From assembly GCF_004803635.1 (NCBI RefSeq), contig NZ_SSWX01000014.1:1-64000 (forward strand): a stretch of 64,000 nucleotides of DNA. The letters run 5' to 3'. The notes under the pieces are model-generated. The model was not told where the DNA came from. It did not search any database and worked only from the letters and a program-made list of their open reading frames with translations. The position numbers and the translations under genes were made by a program. Within the stretch, counting starts at the first letter, position 1. Every line of letters begins with the position of its first letter. Below, in pieces: positions 8,886 to 17,421 of this stretch. Origin of the DNA: Lampropedia aestuarii. Lineage in GTDB: Bacteria > Pseudomonadota > Gammaproteobacteria > Burkholderiales > Burkholderiaceae_C.

Positions 8886-8992
8886 GACCGTGCGTTACAC
8901 CACCAGCGAGCAGCCAGCAACAGACTCCATTCGACGCAAGGCCACACGCCGCCATTGAATCACAGGCCAGCAACCAAAGACACTCACCGCTT

Positions 8993-9337
8993 ATGAATGT
9001 ACGCATGACCAAGATCGTGGCAGCCATCGCCGGCCTCTTTCTGGTCGCTATTGATATCTGGATCTACCTGAGTCGTACGCAAGACATGGCAGCGATCAAC
9101 GGCGCACGACTCGTAGCTGCCATGGCGTTTCAGGCCGTGGGCGTCACTGGCATCACCGCTTTGGTACAGCCCAATCACGCCCCATTGCGGCGTTTTTTGC
9201 TAGACACAAACCCCACTTTTCCTTGGGCGATGGCATTGGGCGGCGTCGTGTTCGGGATTGGCCTGGCTGTCGGCGCACTGCACTATGGCGATTGTTCGCG
9301 CTGGGATTTCAAACGCGGCGTGCTGTGCACCGCTTAA
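8993..9337 (+). CDS. Hypothetical membrane protein
   Basis: A 114-residue protein with three predicted membrane helices (about residues 7-26, 38-58 and 76-96). The C-terminus is short and soluble, with two cysteines (GDCSRW and VLCTA). I do not recognise a family. Codon use is like that of the neighbours, so it is probably real, but function is unknown. Confidence 0.5.
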   Translation: MNVRMTKIVAAIAGLFLVAIDIWIYLSRTQDMAAINGARLVAAMAFQAVGVTGITALVQPNHAPLRRFLLDTNPTFPWAMALGGVVFGIGLAVGALHYGDCSRWDFKRGVLCTA

Positions 9338-9506
9338 TCGACAAAGACAAGCACGGCCCAACCCAATAAGTTGCGCTCAAATGCCTGTCCGCAATAAGCA
9401 GCGGCCAGTCTGGGCATGGTCTTGCCCAAACCGACCGTTTCAAGCGCTTGCACAGACCTCAATGTCCAGTCATTGCTACTTGTGCTGAGAGTCTGTCAGC
9501 CAATCT

Positions 9507-9716
9507 TCACTTAGCGTTAGCGCGAGGATCGGCAATCACCCGTGCGGGACTGCCGTAGAGAACAATCACAGCGTCAGCCTCAGTGAATCTTGGCTCAATT
9601 CCTTGCACCACTGTGAGCAGATTGCCTGTTTCAGTAGCAATCACATACTCCATACCGCGTGCTGCCCCGGCAGAGCCTTCAATGGCTGAGCCGACCAATG
9701 CGCCAGCCACTGCCTG
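9507..9716 (-). pseudogene. SlyB-like glycine-zipper lipoprotein, 5' end lost
   Basis: The last 70 or so residues of a SlyB/PcpB-type outer-membrane lipoprotein are readable on the minus strand: VAGALVGSAIEG, MEYVIATETG, LLTVVQG, and VIVLYGSPARVIADPR before the stop. The signal peptide, lipobox and first glycine zipper are absent. At about 9713-9716 homology stops, and on the other strand a transposase C-terminus begins, so the gene was cut by an IS3-family insertion. Confidence 0.7.
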
Positions 9717-9825
9717 GCTATGGAGCTACAACAACGAAAGACCGAGCATGGCTCTGGGGGGCATGACCCCAATACAAAAAATAGCAAGAAAACAGTCAAA
9801 CCTCTCTACTAATGCTTACTGCTAA
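9713..9825 (+). mobile_element. IS3-family transposase (OrfB) C-terminal remnant
   Basis: AWLWSYNNERPSMALGGMTP is read on the plus strand and is the hallmark end of IS3-family OrfB integrases (the YNxxRPHxxLGxxTP region), followed by some 15 residues and a TAA stop. Only about 36 codons are left. The left side ends inside the SlyB-like gene and the right side runs to the stop codon of the HD-domain gene, so the rest of the element was deleted. Confidence 0.75.
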
Positions 9826-10538
9826 AAATGGGGGATTACCACTTCGCTCAAAAAACCATCATAAAAATCCTTGAGCAGGCGATGCCGTTGTTTGGCTAAT
9901 GCAGCTCCGTGGCCAGTGCGAAAGTTCTCACTGAGCTTCAGCAGCTTGCTTGGAAAATGGTCTAGTGCAAAGGCCTTGTCTTGCAGCTCACGCTGCACGG
10001 CTTTGGGGTCAGCCACATCATAGAGTTGCGACTGCATGCGCCCTGCCGTATAAAAGCAACGCGCCACGCCAATCAGCCCAATCGCATCGAGCCTGTCGGC
10101 ATCTTGCACAATGCAAGCCTCCTGCGTTTGCGGCGCAATGCCTGCGGAGAAGCTGTGGGCCTCAATCGCATGAGCGACCAAGGCACAGCGGTCTTTGCAC
10201 CAGCCCAGCCCCGTCAAAATGGCAGTCGCACGCTCTGCCGCCAAGTGTGATGCCTGGCTCCTAAGCGGCGAGCTTTTCTCCACCGCCACGCAGTCATGCA
10301 AAATCACTGCTGCCACAAGCACTTCTAAGTCTGCGCCTTCTACCTCGGCAATTCTTTTTGCATTCATCCAAACGCGTGCAATATGGGCCAGGTCGTGTGC
10401 GCCGTCTGTGGACTTGGCATCGATGGCCCACGGCAGTAATTGAGCTGCAAGCGCCTCGTACCCAACAAATTGCTGGGAGAAACCTTGCACGGCATCGGAC
10501 GTGGGGTGTGGTTGGGTGTTTGAGTCTGCTTGAATCAT
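9822..10538 (-). CDS. HD-domain phosphohydrolase
   Basis: Metal-dependent phosphohydrolase of the HD superfamily, cytoplasmic, 238 residues from the start at 10538. The metal ligands are visible in order: GAHDLAH (His48, His52), ILHDC (His81, Asp82), HAIEAHSF, and QDADRLDAIG. This pattern resembles the YedJ-type HD proteins. The substrate is unknown. Its last codons overlap the tail of the IS3 remnant on the other strand. It is divergent from the RibD-C gene with only about 60 bp between starts. Confidence 0.82.
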   Translation of the reverse strand: MIQADSNTQPHPTSDAVQGFSQQFVGYEALAAQLLPWAIDAKSTDGAHDLAHIARVWMNAKRIAEVEGADLEVLVAAVILHDCVAVEKSSPLRSQASHLAAERATAILTGLGWCKDRCALVAHAIEAHSFSAGIAPQTQEACIVQDADRLDAIGLIGVARCFYTAGRMQSQLYDVADPKAVQRELQDKAFALDHFPSKLLKLSENFRTGHGAALAKQRHRLLKDFYDGFLSEVVIPHF

Positions 10539-10596
10539 CCGATAATTATGCAAAAGTTGCTGATTGCAAGCAGCGCCCCCCAATCAGAACGAAACC

Positions 10597-11157
10597 ATGT
10601 CCATCGAATGCTCTGTATACATCGCCACCAGTGTGGACGGCTTTATTGCCCAATTAGACGGCGGCATTGACTGGCTTGCGCGGCCAGAATATGCGGCTTC
10701 TCCCATCCAAGGCCTCAGCTACGAGGCCTTCATCGCCACGGTCGATGCGATTGTGATGGGCAAAAACACCTTCAACAAGGTACTGACTTTTGATGCCTGG
10801 CCTTACGAGAATATTCCCGTAGTTGTGCTCTCCAGCGCAGTACTGGACATTCCTGCGCAGCTCCAAGGCAAGGTACAGCATGCTAATGGCACGCCCGCCA
10901 GCATTGCCAAGCAATTGGCCGACCAAGGCCTGCGCCATCTGTATATTGATGGCGGCGTGACCATCCAGCGTTTTTTACAAGCGGGGTTGATTGATACGCT
11001 CACCATTACCCGCATTCCTGTTTTGCTGGGCTCGGGCATTCCGCTGTTTAACACAGCGCCCTCGCAGCAGCACTTGCAGCTGATCGAGGTCCACGCGTCT
11101 GACAACGGTTTTGTCCAAGAGCGCTACCGCGTTGAGCGCAACACAGCAACGGATTAA
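10597..11157 (+). CDS. Dihydrofolate reductase-like (RibD C-terminal domain) protein
   Basis: A 186-residue NADPH-dependent reductase fold. CSVYIATSVDGFIAQLDGG at the start, AIVMGKNTF, and IDGGVTIQRFLQAGLIDTL are typical of the RibD-C/DHFR-like stand-alone family (YyaP/YwjB type). It lacks the deaminase domain of riboflavin RibD. The substrate is unknown. ATG 10597 was chosen because it puts the family's first strand at the N-terminus; upstream in-frame codons look non-coding. Confidence 0.8.
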   Translation: MSIECSVYIATSVDGFIAQLDGGIDWLARPEYAASPIQGLSYEAFIATVDAIVMGKNTFNKVLTFDAWPYENIPVVVLSSAVLDIPAQLQGKVQHANGTPASIAKQLADQGLRHLYIDGGVTIQRFLQAGLIDTLTITRIPVLLGSGIPLFNTAPSQQHLQLIEVHASDNGFVQERYRVERNTATD

Positions 11158-11352
11158 CGGCCAATCCAGCCGCTAGAGCCAACAGGGACTGCACATGCGA
11201 CGCTTGCCCCGGCAAGTCCTCGTGACAGCATACGGATGCGATTGGCCAAGGTACGCTCTCCACTTCCCTCCACGCCGCTCGGCGGCTATTGTGGCGCTAG
11301 CTCAGCAGGGCTAAAACCCAAGACTACAGCCGTGACTTCAAGGAACGCGACA

Positions 11353-11853
11353 ATGTCCAGCCAATTCAAGCACATGTCCTCTCCGGTCGGCCAACTCACG
11401 CTGGTCGGGCGCGATGGCAAACTCAGGGCCATTTTGTGGGCACATGAGCGTGCCAACCGTGTGCGTCTGGGCGAACTGCACGAAGCCAGTGACAGTCCGG
11501 TGCTAGTTGAGACTGAGCGCCAGTTGCAGGAGTACTTTGCCGGGCACCGCAGCCAGTTCACGCTGGAGCTGGACTTCACTGGCACAGACTTTCAAAGGCA
11601 AGTCTGGCAAGCGCTGCTGACGATACCCTTCGGCCAAACACGCAGCTATGGCCAGATCGCCGAGCAAATCGGCCGCCCGAACGCCGTCAGAGCCGTTGGC
11701 GCGGCCAATGGTCGCAACCCGATCTCAATCGTCGCACCTTGTCACCGTGTGATTGGCGCATCGGGCGCGTTAACTGGTTTTGCCGGAGGGCTCGAAGTCA
11801 AGCAGTACCTGCTGAGCCTGGAAAATCGTGGGCAGGCTCGGATGGATTTCTAA
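11353..11853 (+). CDS. ogt: Methylated-DNA--protein-cysteine methyltransferase
   Basis: Repairs O6-methylguanine by moving the methyl group to its own cysteine. The 166-residue protein has the active-site PCHRV (Cys130) and the DNA-binding IPFGQTRSYGQIAEQIG and RAVGAANGRNPISIVAPC segments. It lacks the Ada N-terminal domains, hence the Ogt assignment. The ATG at 11353 follows AGGAA at good spacing; the frame is open further upstream to 11236 but that part does not resemble the family. Confidence 0.9.
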   Translation: MSSQFKHMSSPVGQLTLVGRDGKLRAILWAHERANRVRLGELHEASDSPVLVETERQLQEYFAGHRSQFTLELDFTGTDFQRQVWQALLTIPFGQTRSYGQIAEQIGRPNAVRAVGAANGRNPISIVAPCHRVIGASGALTGFAGGLEVKQYLLSLENRGQARMDF

Positions 11854-12021
11854 AAACCTGTGCACTTTACCGCTGCGTGTGTGCAAGCCTGGCGGTCAGT
11901 GCAACCACACAAATGGTTCAGGGGAAATTCAGTCAACCGCTGGGACATACAACTTTACCTATGCCCTGCATTGCCGCTACGTGCTCGATACATTGCCAGC
12001 GCAGAATACACCCTGTGCAGA

Positions 12022-12038
12022 CAACACAGCCTGTGTTG
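12022..12038. promoter_or_regulatory. Palindrome in the leader of the first Spy-like gene
   Basis: CAACACAG-C-CTGTGTTG is an 8-bp perfect dyad with one central base, 26 bases before the ATG. A related palindrome is at the same place before the second Spy-like gene (12990-13010). Being conserved in a duplicated leader, it is probably an operator or a leader hairpin. Confidence 0.5.
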
Positions 12039-12064
12039 GTCGCACTCTTCAAAGGAAATTCACC

Positions 12065-12487
12065 ATGACTTTATCCACATCACTGCGTATTCTTGTAACC
12101 ACTTCTGCATTGGCTTTGAGCGCCTTGGCTATGCAAGCACAAGCCCATGACGGCAAAGGTGCAGAGCAACACCAGCGTGGCAGCGGTGAGCACGCTGAGC
12201 AACTGGTTGCCAATCTGAACCTGACTCCCGCACAGCAACAAGCCTGGGAGCAGTACCAGGCGGTGGTCCAATCCACCCAGCATGAGCGCGGCACACATGG
12301 CGACAAACAAAACCTGAGCGATGCGCAAAAGGCAGAGAAACGCCAGCTCGGCCAAGAGCACAAGCAGGCCAAACAAGAGGCAAAAGATGCATTTCTTGCT
12401 CAGTTGAGCCAAGAGCAGCAAGACCTCTTCCATGCACAGGGTCATGAGTCGAAATCCAAGCGTGGTGGCCAAAAACACGCAGGCTAA
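12065..12487 (+). CDS. Spy/CpxP-like (LTXXQ) periplasmic protein, paralogue 1
   Basis: The 140-residue product has a signal peptide (LVTTSALALSALAMQAQAH, cleavage about residue 25) and a mature domain that is almost all charged helix. The segment LVANLNLTPAQQQAWEQY is the LTXXQ motif of Spy/CpxP-type periplasmic chaperones, which guard against envelope or metal stress. The second helix is rich in Lys, Gln and Glu. The ATG follows AAAGGAAA at nine bases. The next gene (13035) is a diverged paralogue with a matching leader. Regulation by envelope stress is inferred from the family, not seen directly. Confidence 0.7.
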   Translation: MTLSTSLRILVTTSALALSALAMQAQAHDGKGAEQHQRGSGEHAEQLVANLNLTPAQQQAWEQYQAVVQSTQHERGTHGDKQNLSDAQKAEKRQLGQEHKQAKQEAKDAFLAQLSQEQQDLFHAQGHESKSKRGGQKHAG

Positions 12488-12504
12488 TACCCAGTCTCAG
12501 TTGC

Positions 12505-12592
12505 TTAATTAATTGATTACATACTTAATTAATTGATTACTTAATTGATAAATTCATTGATTAATGTATTAATTTATCTATTACTTCAACCA
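12505..12592. repeat. AT-rich short tandem repeats
   Basis: TTAATTAATTGATTAC is repeated twice, followed by degenerate variants of TTAATTGAT and ATTAATTTAT over about 90 bp. The stretch is far more AT-rich than its surroundings and lies between the two Spy-like genes. It could be a curved-DNA or nucleoid-protein binding region. The rest of the gap up to 12900 shows nothing clear. Confidence 0.5.
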
Positions 12593-12989
12593 TTCAATAA
12601 TTTGGAATTCACAAGCTTTCACACAGCCTGCCCTTTGTAGATGCAAGCATTCTAAGGCCCGACCAACATCGCGGCCTGTGCCCAGCAGGCACCAACTGCC
12701 TGCTGGGCAAAGAATGCGCATTGGCACCTTGTCTGATCCCAAAAGTGTAAATTGCTGCGCCAGGCTAACCGAGCTTAGACGGCAAGTTACACAGATCAGA
12801 CGGGGTGCTTTTTTATATTCTCGATTGCATCGCCACAGATGCACGCATACGGGCCAATGGGCGCCAGCGGCGGCAGTTAGCTGTCAGCTGTCGGCTGGAT
12901 TGCTAATACAAGCTATATACAACTTTACGTGGCAGCAGCATCGCCGCTACCAGCGCGACACATGTGCAGCGCAGAATTTCCCTCGTGCA

Positions 12990-13010
12990 AGCAACACACT
13001 GTGTGTTGCT
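12990..13010. promoter_or_regulatory. Palindrome in the leader of the second Spy-like gene
   Basis: AGCAACACAC-T-GTGTGTTGCT is a perfect 10-bp dyad around one base, 24 bases before the ATG at 13035. It is the longer counterpart of the palindrome at 12022-12038. The flanking sequences (for example TACAACTTTAC about 100 bp upstream, and GCGCAGAAT) are also shared by the two leaders. Confidence 0.55.
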
Positions 13011-13034
13011 CACGTGCTTAAAAGGAAACCCATC

Positions 13035-13463
13035 ATGACCCTCTCCTCATCGCTGCGTATGTTGGTGGCCACTACTGCTTTGGCTTGCACGGCCCTGATC
13101 GCCCAAGCCCAACCACAAGCAACAGATGCGCGCGCCCAAAGCCCACGCCCCACTGCCGAGAGTTTGGCTGATCTCAAAAGCAAACTGAACCTGTCTGCTG
13201 ACCAAGAAAGTGCTTGGGCCCAGTACGAAGAAGTAGCCAAGCCGCCAGCCAATGCCCCAAAAGAGCCCCGTAGCGGCGAAAGACCTGCTCCGACTGAAGA
13301 GCAAAAAGCCAAAATCGCCCAAAAACGTGAAGAAGCCAGACAAGCTCGCGAAGAGGCCAGAATCACTTTACGCGGCCATCTGAATGCCGAGCAGCAAAAA
13401 ATTCTTGACGAAGAAACCAGCCGACCAGCCAGCCCACGCGGCGATAAACCTGCGGCCCATTAA
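13035..13463 (+). CDS. Spy/CpxP-like (LTXXQ) periplasmic protein, paralogue 2
   Basis: A 142-residue protein beginning MTLSSSLRMLVATTALACTA, nearly the same as the start of paralogue 1 (MTLSTSLRILVTTSALALSA), with a signal peptide ending near AQAQ. The mature part has the LNLSADQESAWAQYEE motif and a highly charged helix, interrupted by a proline-rich stretch (KPPANAPKEPRSGERPAPT) absent from paralogue 1. It ends in a basic, disordered tail. The start is preceded by AAAAGGAAA. The two genes arose by tandem duplication that included the leader. Confidence 0.7.
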   Translation: MTLSSSLRMLVATTALACTALIAQAQPQATDARAQSPRPTAESLADLKSKLNLSADQESAWAQYEEVAKPPANAPKEPRSGERPAPTEEQKAKIAQKREEARQAREEARITLRGHLNAEQQKILDEETSRPASPRGDKPAAH

Positions 13464-13496
13464 AGTCCCATCGACAAAACTTCAGCCCAATCCAAT

Positions 13497-13522
13497 GGCA
13501 AGCGTACCCAGGTACGCTTGCC
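13497..13522. terminator. Strong hairpin after the second Spy-like gene
   Basis: GGCAAGCGTACC and GGTACGCTTGCC are perfect 12-bp complements with a 2-base centre, about 35 bp after the stop codon. Only three T follow, so termination may be weak, but position and stem strength fit a transcript end. Confidence 0.5.
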
Positions 13523-13908
13523 TTTGCGCATTGGCGACACACCAATCAAGCCAAGCGCCGTCAAACTGGTCACCAGCACCATGCCCGTGCACGCCAGTTC
13601 ACGCTGACAAATCAGGTCAACATGCGCAAAGACCTGATGGAACACAAATCGAGGCGCCATGACTCAAGAGAGGCCTCAGGCTCTGAAGCAATTCCTGGCG
13701 GTGCTTGCCAACAGCAGCAAAGAAGCGCTGACCCAACCGGTGGGTGCAATAGTCGCTCTCAAAACCAAAGACGTCTGGCTAATTCCGATCTGGCAGTCAA
13801 ATGCCATAACCTGGCGATTAATACCGCGATCAATCCCCCTGACACTTGAATGGAGCGCTGGCCCAGTACGCCCCAAGCGTTTGAACACCATGGATGGGCA
13901 AGCCTCCA

Positions 13909-13962
13909 ACATATCCCCCCAAACCGCCTCCGCGGCTTACGGGGAGGCGGTTTGGGATATGT
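13909..13962. repeat. Long imperfect inverted repeat
   Basis: The left arm ACATATCCC-CCC-AAACCGCCTCC and the right arm GGAGGCGGTTTGGGATATGT are complementary over 20 bp, apart from a CCC bulge. The loop is about 11 bases. No T-tract follows, so it is not a typical terminator. It may be a REP-like unit or a protein-binding site. Confidence 0.6.
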
Positions 13963-14028
13963 AGCGACAACAGCAAGATCGACCCCCGCGCATCGGCCAC
14001 CGGCTGCCTATAAAATGCCCAAACAAAA

Positions 14029-14058
14029 GCCCCAACACGATGTTTGGTGCTTTTTGCT
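14029..14058 (+). terminator. Stem-loop with T-tract
   Basis: AAAGCCCCAACA pairs, with small mismatches, with TGTTTGGTGCTTT around CGA, followed by TTTTT. It reads as a rho-independent terminator for plus-strand transcription, yet no plus-strand gene ends nearby. A TATAAAAT box about 15 bases upstream makes a very short transcript conceivable. Confidence 0.35.
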
Positions 14059-14108
14059 GAACACGGCCCTACAGCGTCACCGCTTCAATGCCCTGGCCTT
14101 GCAAGCAT

Positions 14109-14139
14109 AAAAAAAGCGTCCACAAGGGACGCTTTTTTT
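14109..14139 (-). terminator. Terminator downstream of the M23 peptidase gene
   Basis: GCGTCC and GGACGC form the stem around a 5-base loop (ACAAG). A run of seven A on one side and seven T on the other makes it efficient in both directions. It lies 45 bp after the peptidase stop codon. Confidence 0.85.
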
Positions 14140-14183
14140 CAGCCAGCGATCTACCAACTAGCGCAAATGCCTACGACAACCAC

Positions 14184-15578
14184 TTACTCGGCGCTGGCTT
14201 GCATCATCAGCGGTGCCACTTCAAACTTCATGCGCGTGGCCTCAGCCAGCGCGTCAAAGCGCTGTTTGGTGGCTTTGGCAATTGGCGCTGCGGCCACGCT
14301 TTCGCGGGCAATGATTTGGGGGTCTTTGAATTCGCCATTGACGCGGAATTCAAAATGCAAATGCGGCCCTGTTGACATGCCGGTGGAGCCCACCGCACCG
14401 ATGACCTGGCCTTGCGAGACGCGTTCGCCGGTTTTGACATCGCGGCGGCTCATGTGCGCATACACCGTGACTTTGTTGCCGCCATGGTCGATATAAACGA
14501 CGTTGCCATAGCTATTGCTCCAGCCCGACTCTTTGACCACGCCATCACCAACCGTGCGAATAGGCGTACCCGTTGTCGCTGCATAATCAATGCCGTTGTG
14601 GTTGCGCCAGGTTTTCTTGATCGGGTGGAAGCGACTGCCAAAGTTGCTGGACACACGCGAGAATTCCAGCGGCGTAGCCAAGAACGCACGGCGCAGGTTC
14701 GAGCCATCGAGCGCGTAATACGCACCCTTGTCGCCTTCATTCTCTTGGAACCACAGCGCTTGGAAAGGCTTGCCTTTATTGACAAATTCAGCGCTCAATA
14801 CTCGGCCGCTGCGCAGTGGCTCACCATCGGCCTCTAGCGCTTCATACACCACGGTAAAGGTATCGCCTTTGCGCAAATCCTTGTGGAAGTTGACGCTGGC
14901 CGAGAACATTTCAGCCAGTTGAATGGCGACGGGGTCTGGCAGGTTGGCTGCATCGGCAGCAGCAAACAACGAACTTTGGATCACGCCATGGGCCAGGCGA
15001 CTTGTGCGCGTGAGATCGCCTTGGTCCAAGACAGCTTCAAAGCCATCGTCCGTCTCGCTTTGTTTGACTGTCAAGCGCTGGAACTTGCCGCTGTCATCGG
15101 TGACCCAACGCACGGTCAAACGCTCTAGCTCAAAATTGTTATTGACCTCGGCTGTGACAAAGCGGCCATGGCGGCCCCACAAGTTTTGGTTGACCAAGGC
15201 ATTGCGGCGTAAAAAGGCCGAAGCACTTGGGTCACTCACACCCAGGCGCTCCAACAAGCTCTCAGCGGTATCGTTGGCTTGCAAGCGCTCGCTGCGATAG
15301 AGCAAGAAATTTTGCTGACCCACCAGGCTTGATAGATTTTGTCCTGCCACCAGCGATGAGACATCACTGGCGACCATGCGCTGGGTGATCTCTTCTGCAC
15401 TGCCAGCTTGCATATTCGCGACAGCAAATGCGCCACCACCGCCCAACATGAAAATGCCGCATACAAAGGCCATCAATTTGTGCGCGGTGGAGAACTTGCT
15501 CGGGCGGGCAGATTGCTCGGCTTGCAATGACGCGATCAAATCGGAGCTCTTTTGGGGTTCAGACTGATTGGAATTCAA
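14184..15578 (-). CDS. M23-family peptidoglycan endopeptidase
   Basis: Zinc endopeptidase that cuts peptide cross-links in peptidoglycan, probably for wall growth or division. An N-terminal membrane anchor (LMAFVCGIFMLGGGGAFAVA) is followed by a long periplasmic region and a C-terminal LytM domain. In that domain SSNFGSRFHPI, NHNGIDYAA and GPHLHFEFRVNG carry the zinc ligands (H..D and HxH). Architecture is like MepM/YebA. It is divergent from tyrS, an arrangement common in this bacterial group. I placed the start at a TTG (15578) because AGGA lies eight bases upstream; an extended TTG start at 15635 is possible. Confidence 0.88.
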   Translation of the reverse strand: MNSNQSEPQKSSDLIASLQAEQSARPSKFSTAHKLMAFVCGIFMLGGGGAFAVANMQAGSAEEITQRMVASDVSSLVAGQNLSSLVGQQNFLLYRSERLQANDTAESLLERLGVSDPSASAFLRRNALVNQNLWGRHGRFVTAEVNNNFELERLTVRWVTDDSGKFQRLTVKQSETDDGFEAVLDQGDLTRTSRLAHGVIQSSLFAAADAANLPDPVAIQLAEMFSASVNFHKDLRKGDTFTVVYEALEADGEPLRSGRVLSAEFVNKGKPFQALWFQENEGDKGAYYALDGSNLRRAFLATPLEFSRVSSNFGSRFHPIKKTWRNHNGIDYAATTGTPIRTVGDGVVKESGWSNSYGNVVYIDHGGNKVTVYAHMSRRDVKTGERVSQGQVIGAVGSTGMSTGPHLHFEFRVNGEFKDPQIIARESVAAAPIAKATKQRFDALAEATRMKFEVAPLMMQASAE

Positions 15579-15913
15579 GGGAATATCCTGGCACAAATAA
15601 CCTGTCATCAGCACAGCTATGCACGCAATTGGCAATGCATCTACAAAGCAATCAACTAATTAACACGGCGTATTGAAAAAGACGCCATGGTAACGCCTGA
15701 ACCAGCCCCCATCCATCAAAGATGAAACAATACACAGTCAACTATTTACAAAAGTACTGCGTTGATAGGGGTTATGCTGCGGCGGTGAGACAGGTCAAAT
15801 AATTCAAAAAAAAGTCCGCAAAGCTCATCAGAAGCCTTAGCTTCCATACAATAAGCCCGCTAAAACAATGGCAGTATAGTCATATTTGGCTGTTTGCCAA
15901 ATACTTCAGCACT

Positions 15914-17161
15914 TTGGAACACTTTATGCCTGATACCACGACCACATCCCCCCCCATTGACCCAGCCTTAGAAGAGGCGATGGCGATCAGCCTGCGCGGT
16001 GTGGAAGAACTTTTGCCGCGCGAGGAATGGCTGAAAAAACTGCAGCGCTCAAAAGCCACCGGAGTGCCCCTGCGCATCAAGCTGGGCCTGGACCCTACGG
16101 CACCCGACATCCACTTGGGCCACACTGTCGTGCTCAACAAAATGCGCCAGCTTCAAGACCTGGGCCACCAGGTGATTTTCCTGATTGGTGACTTCACCAG
16201 TCTGATCGGCGACCCGTCGGGCCGCAACTCCACGCGCCCTCCGCTGACGCCTGAACAAATCAAGCACAACGCCCAGACCTATTACCAGCAAGCCTCCCTG
16301 GTGCTGGATCCAAGCAAAACTGAAATTCGCTATAACAGCGAGTGGTGCAGCAGCCTGGGTTCAACCGGCATGATCCAGTTGGCGGCCAAATACAACGTAG
16401 CGCGCATGATGGAGCGTGACGACTTTCACAAACGGTTTCATGGTGGCCAGTCGATCAGCATCCATGAATTCCTCTACCCGCTGCTACAAGGCTATGACTC
16501 GGTTGCGCTCAAGGCAGACATGGAGTTGGGCGGCACCGACCAGAAATTCAACCTGTTGATGGGCCGCCATTTGCAGCAAGAATACGAGCAAGAGCCGCAA
16601 TGCGTCTTGACCATGCCTTTGCTGGTGGGTCTGGATGGAGTGGACAAGATGTCCAAATCCAAGAATAACTACATTGGCATTACCGAAGATGCCAATGTGA
16701 TGTTTGCCAAGACCCTGTCGATCTCTGATGAGCTGATGTGGAACTGGTATACCTTGTTGTCATTCCGCTCGCTGCAAGAGATTGCCGATCTGAAGGAGCA
16801 AGTTGCACAAGGGCGCAACCCCAAAGAAGTGAAAGTGCTGCTGGCCAAAGAAATCACCACGCGCTTTCACTCCGCAGCAGCAGCCGAGGCGGCCGAGCAA
16901 GACTTCAACAACCGCAGCAAGGGCGGCGTGCCCGATGAAATCCCTGAAGTCACGCTGGACGGCGCGCCACTGGGCATTGGCAATTTGCTCAAGTCGGCAG
17001 GCCTCACAGCCTCAACCGGTGAAGCCAACCGCCTGATCGATGGCGGCGGCGTGCGCGTCGATGGTGCAGTCATCAGCGACCGGGGTCTGAAGCTGGACGC
17101 AGGCGTCTACGTCGTGCAAGTGGGCAAACGCAAATTTGCCCGTGTGACATTGCAAGCTTAA
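15914..17161 (+). CDS. tyrS: Tyrosyl-tRNA synthetase
   Basis: Charges tRNA-Tyr. The 415-residue class I synthetase has HLGH (residues 67-70) and KMSKS (245-249) for ATP binding, the tyrosine-binding [13 protein letters not shown] segment, and a C-terminal S4 RNA-binding domain (about 345-405). The HxGH/KMSKS form matches the TyrZ-like subgroup found in many proteobacteria. A second ATG five codons in (MPDTTTT) is an alternative start. A good terminator follows at 17203. Confidence 0.96.
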   Translation: MEHFMPDTTTTSPPIDPALEEAMAISLRGVEELLPREEWLKKLQRSKATGVPLRIKLGLDPTAPDIHLGHTVVLNKMRQLQDLGHQVIFLIGDFTSLIGDPSGRNSTRPPLTPEQIKHNAQTYYQQASLVLDPSKTEIRYNSEWCSSLGSTGMIQLAAKYNVARMMERDDFHKRFHGGQSISIHEFLYPLLQGYDSVALKADMELGGTDQKFNLLMGRHLQQEYEQEPQCVLTMPLLVGLDGVDKMSKSKNNYIGITEDANVMFAKTLSISDELMWNWYTLLSFRSLQEIADLKEQVAQGRNPKEVKVLLAKEITTRFHSAAAAEAAEQDFNNRSKGGVPDEIPEVTLDGAPLGIGNLLKSAGLTASTGEANRLIDGGGVRVDGAVISDRGLKLDAGVYVVQVGKRKFARVTLQA

Positions 17162-17202
17162 AACCAGCTCTGCGCAGCATGGTCTGCGCATGCATCCAAG
17201 CC

Positions 17203-17234
17203 AAAAGCCTGAACCCTGCGTTCAGGCTTTTTTG
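17203..17234 (+). terminator. Rho-independent terminator after tyrS
   Basis: AAAAGCCTGAA and TTCAGGCTTTT pair perfectly around a 7-base loop, followed by more T, 42 bp after the stop codon. Confidence 0.9.
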
Positions 17235-17289
17235 CTTGTTCGTCCTCGCTAGTGCAGGCATGTGCCAATGATGCAAGGCTGACTGTGAA

Positions 17290-17404
17290 GAGCCTGTTCA
17301 TCACAGTACAGGCCACACCGGAGCCCCAAAGCGCATGACAGCGTTGCCCGTGCTGCCTCTTTTTTGCACTTGGTGCGACGGCGTGCAGATGTTGAACAGG
17401 CTCT
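17290..17404. repeat. Palindromic intergenic repeat family, copy 2
   Basis: The left end is GAGCCTGTTCATC and the right end GTTGAACAGGCTC, an inverted terminal repeat. The inside has GCGCATGACAGCGTTGCCC and GCCTCTTTTTTGCAC, decayed forms of the core words. It lies between the convergent tyrS and carbonic anhydrase genes. Confidence 0.75.
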
Positions 17405-17421
17405 AAAACCTGTTGACGTAC

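Larger units (their letters stand above)
13523..14108. other. Intergenic region with hairpins but no recognisable gene
   Basis: Open frames here are short and do not look like proteins. Two structures stand out: the inverted repeat at 13909-13962 and a stem-loop with T-tract at 14029-14058. Between them is a TATAAAAT box (about 14010-14017). Confidence 0.4.

Noticed and set aside
13659-13964. Plus-strand frame of about 100 codons
   Set aside because: It runs through the long inverted repeat at 13909-13962, has no ribosome site or family features, and ends inside the right arm.
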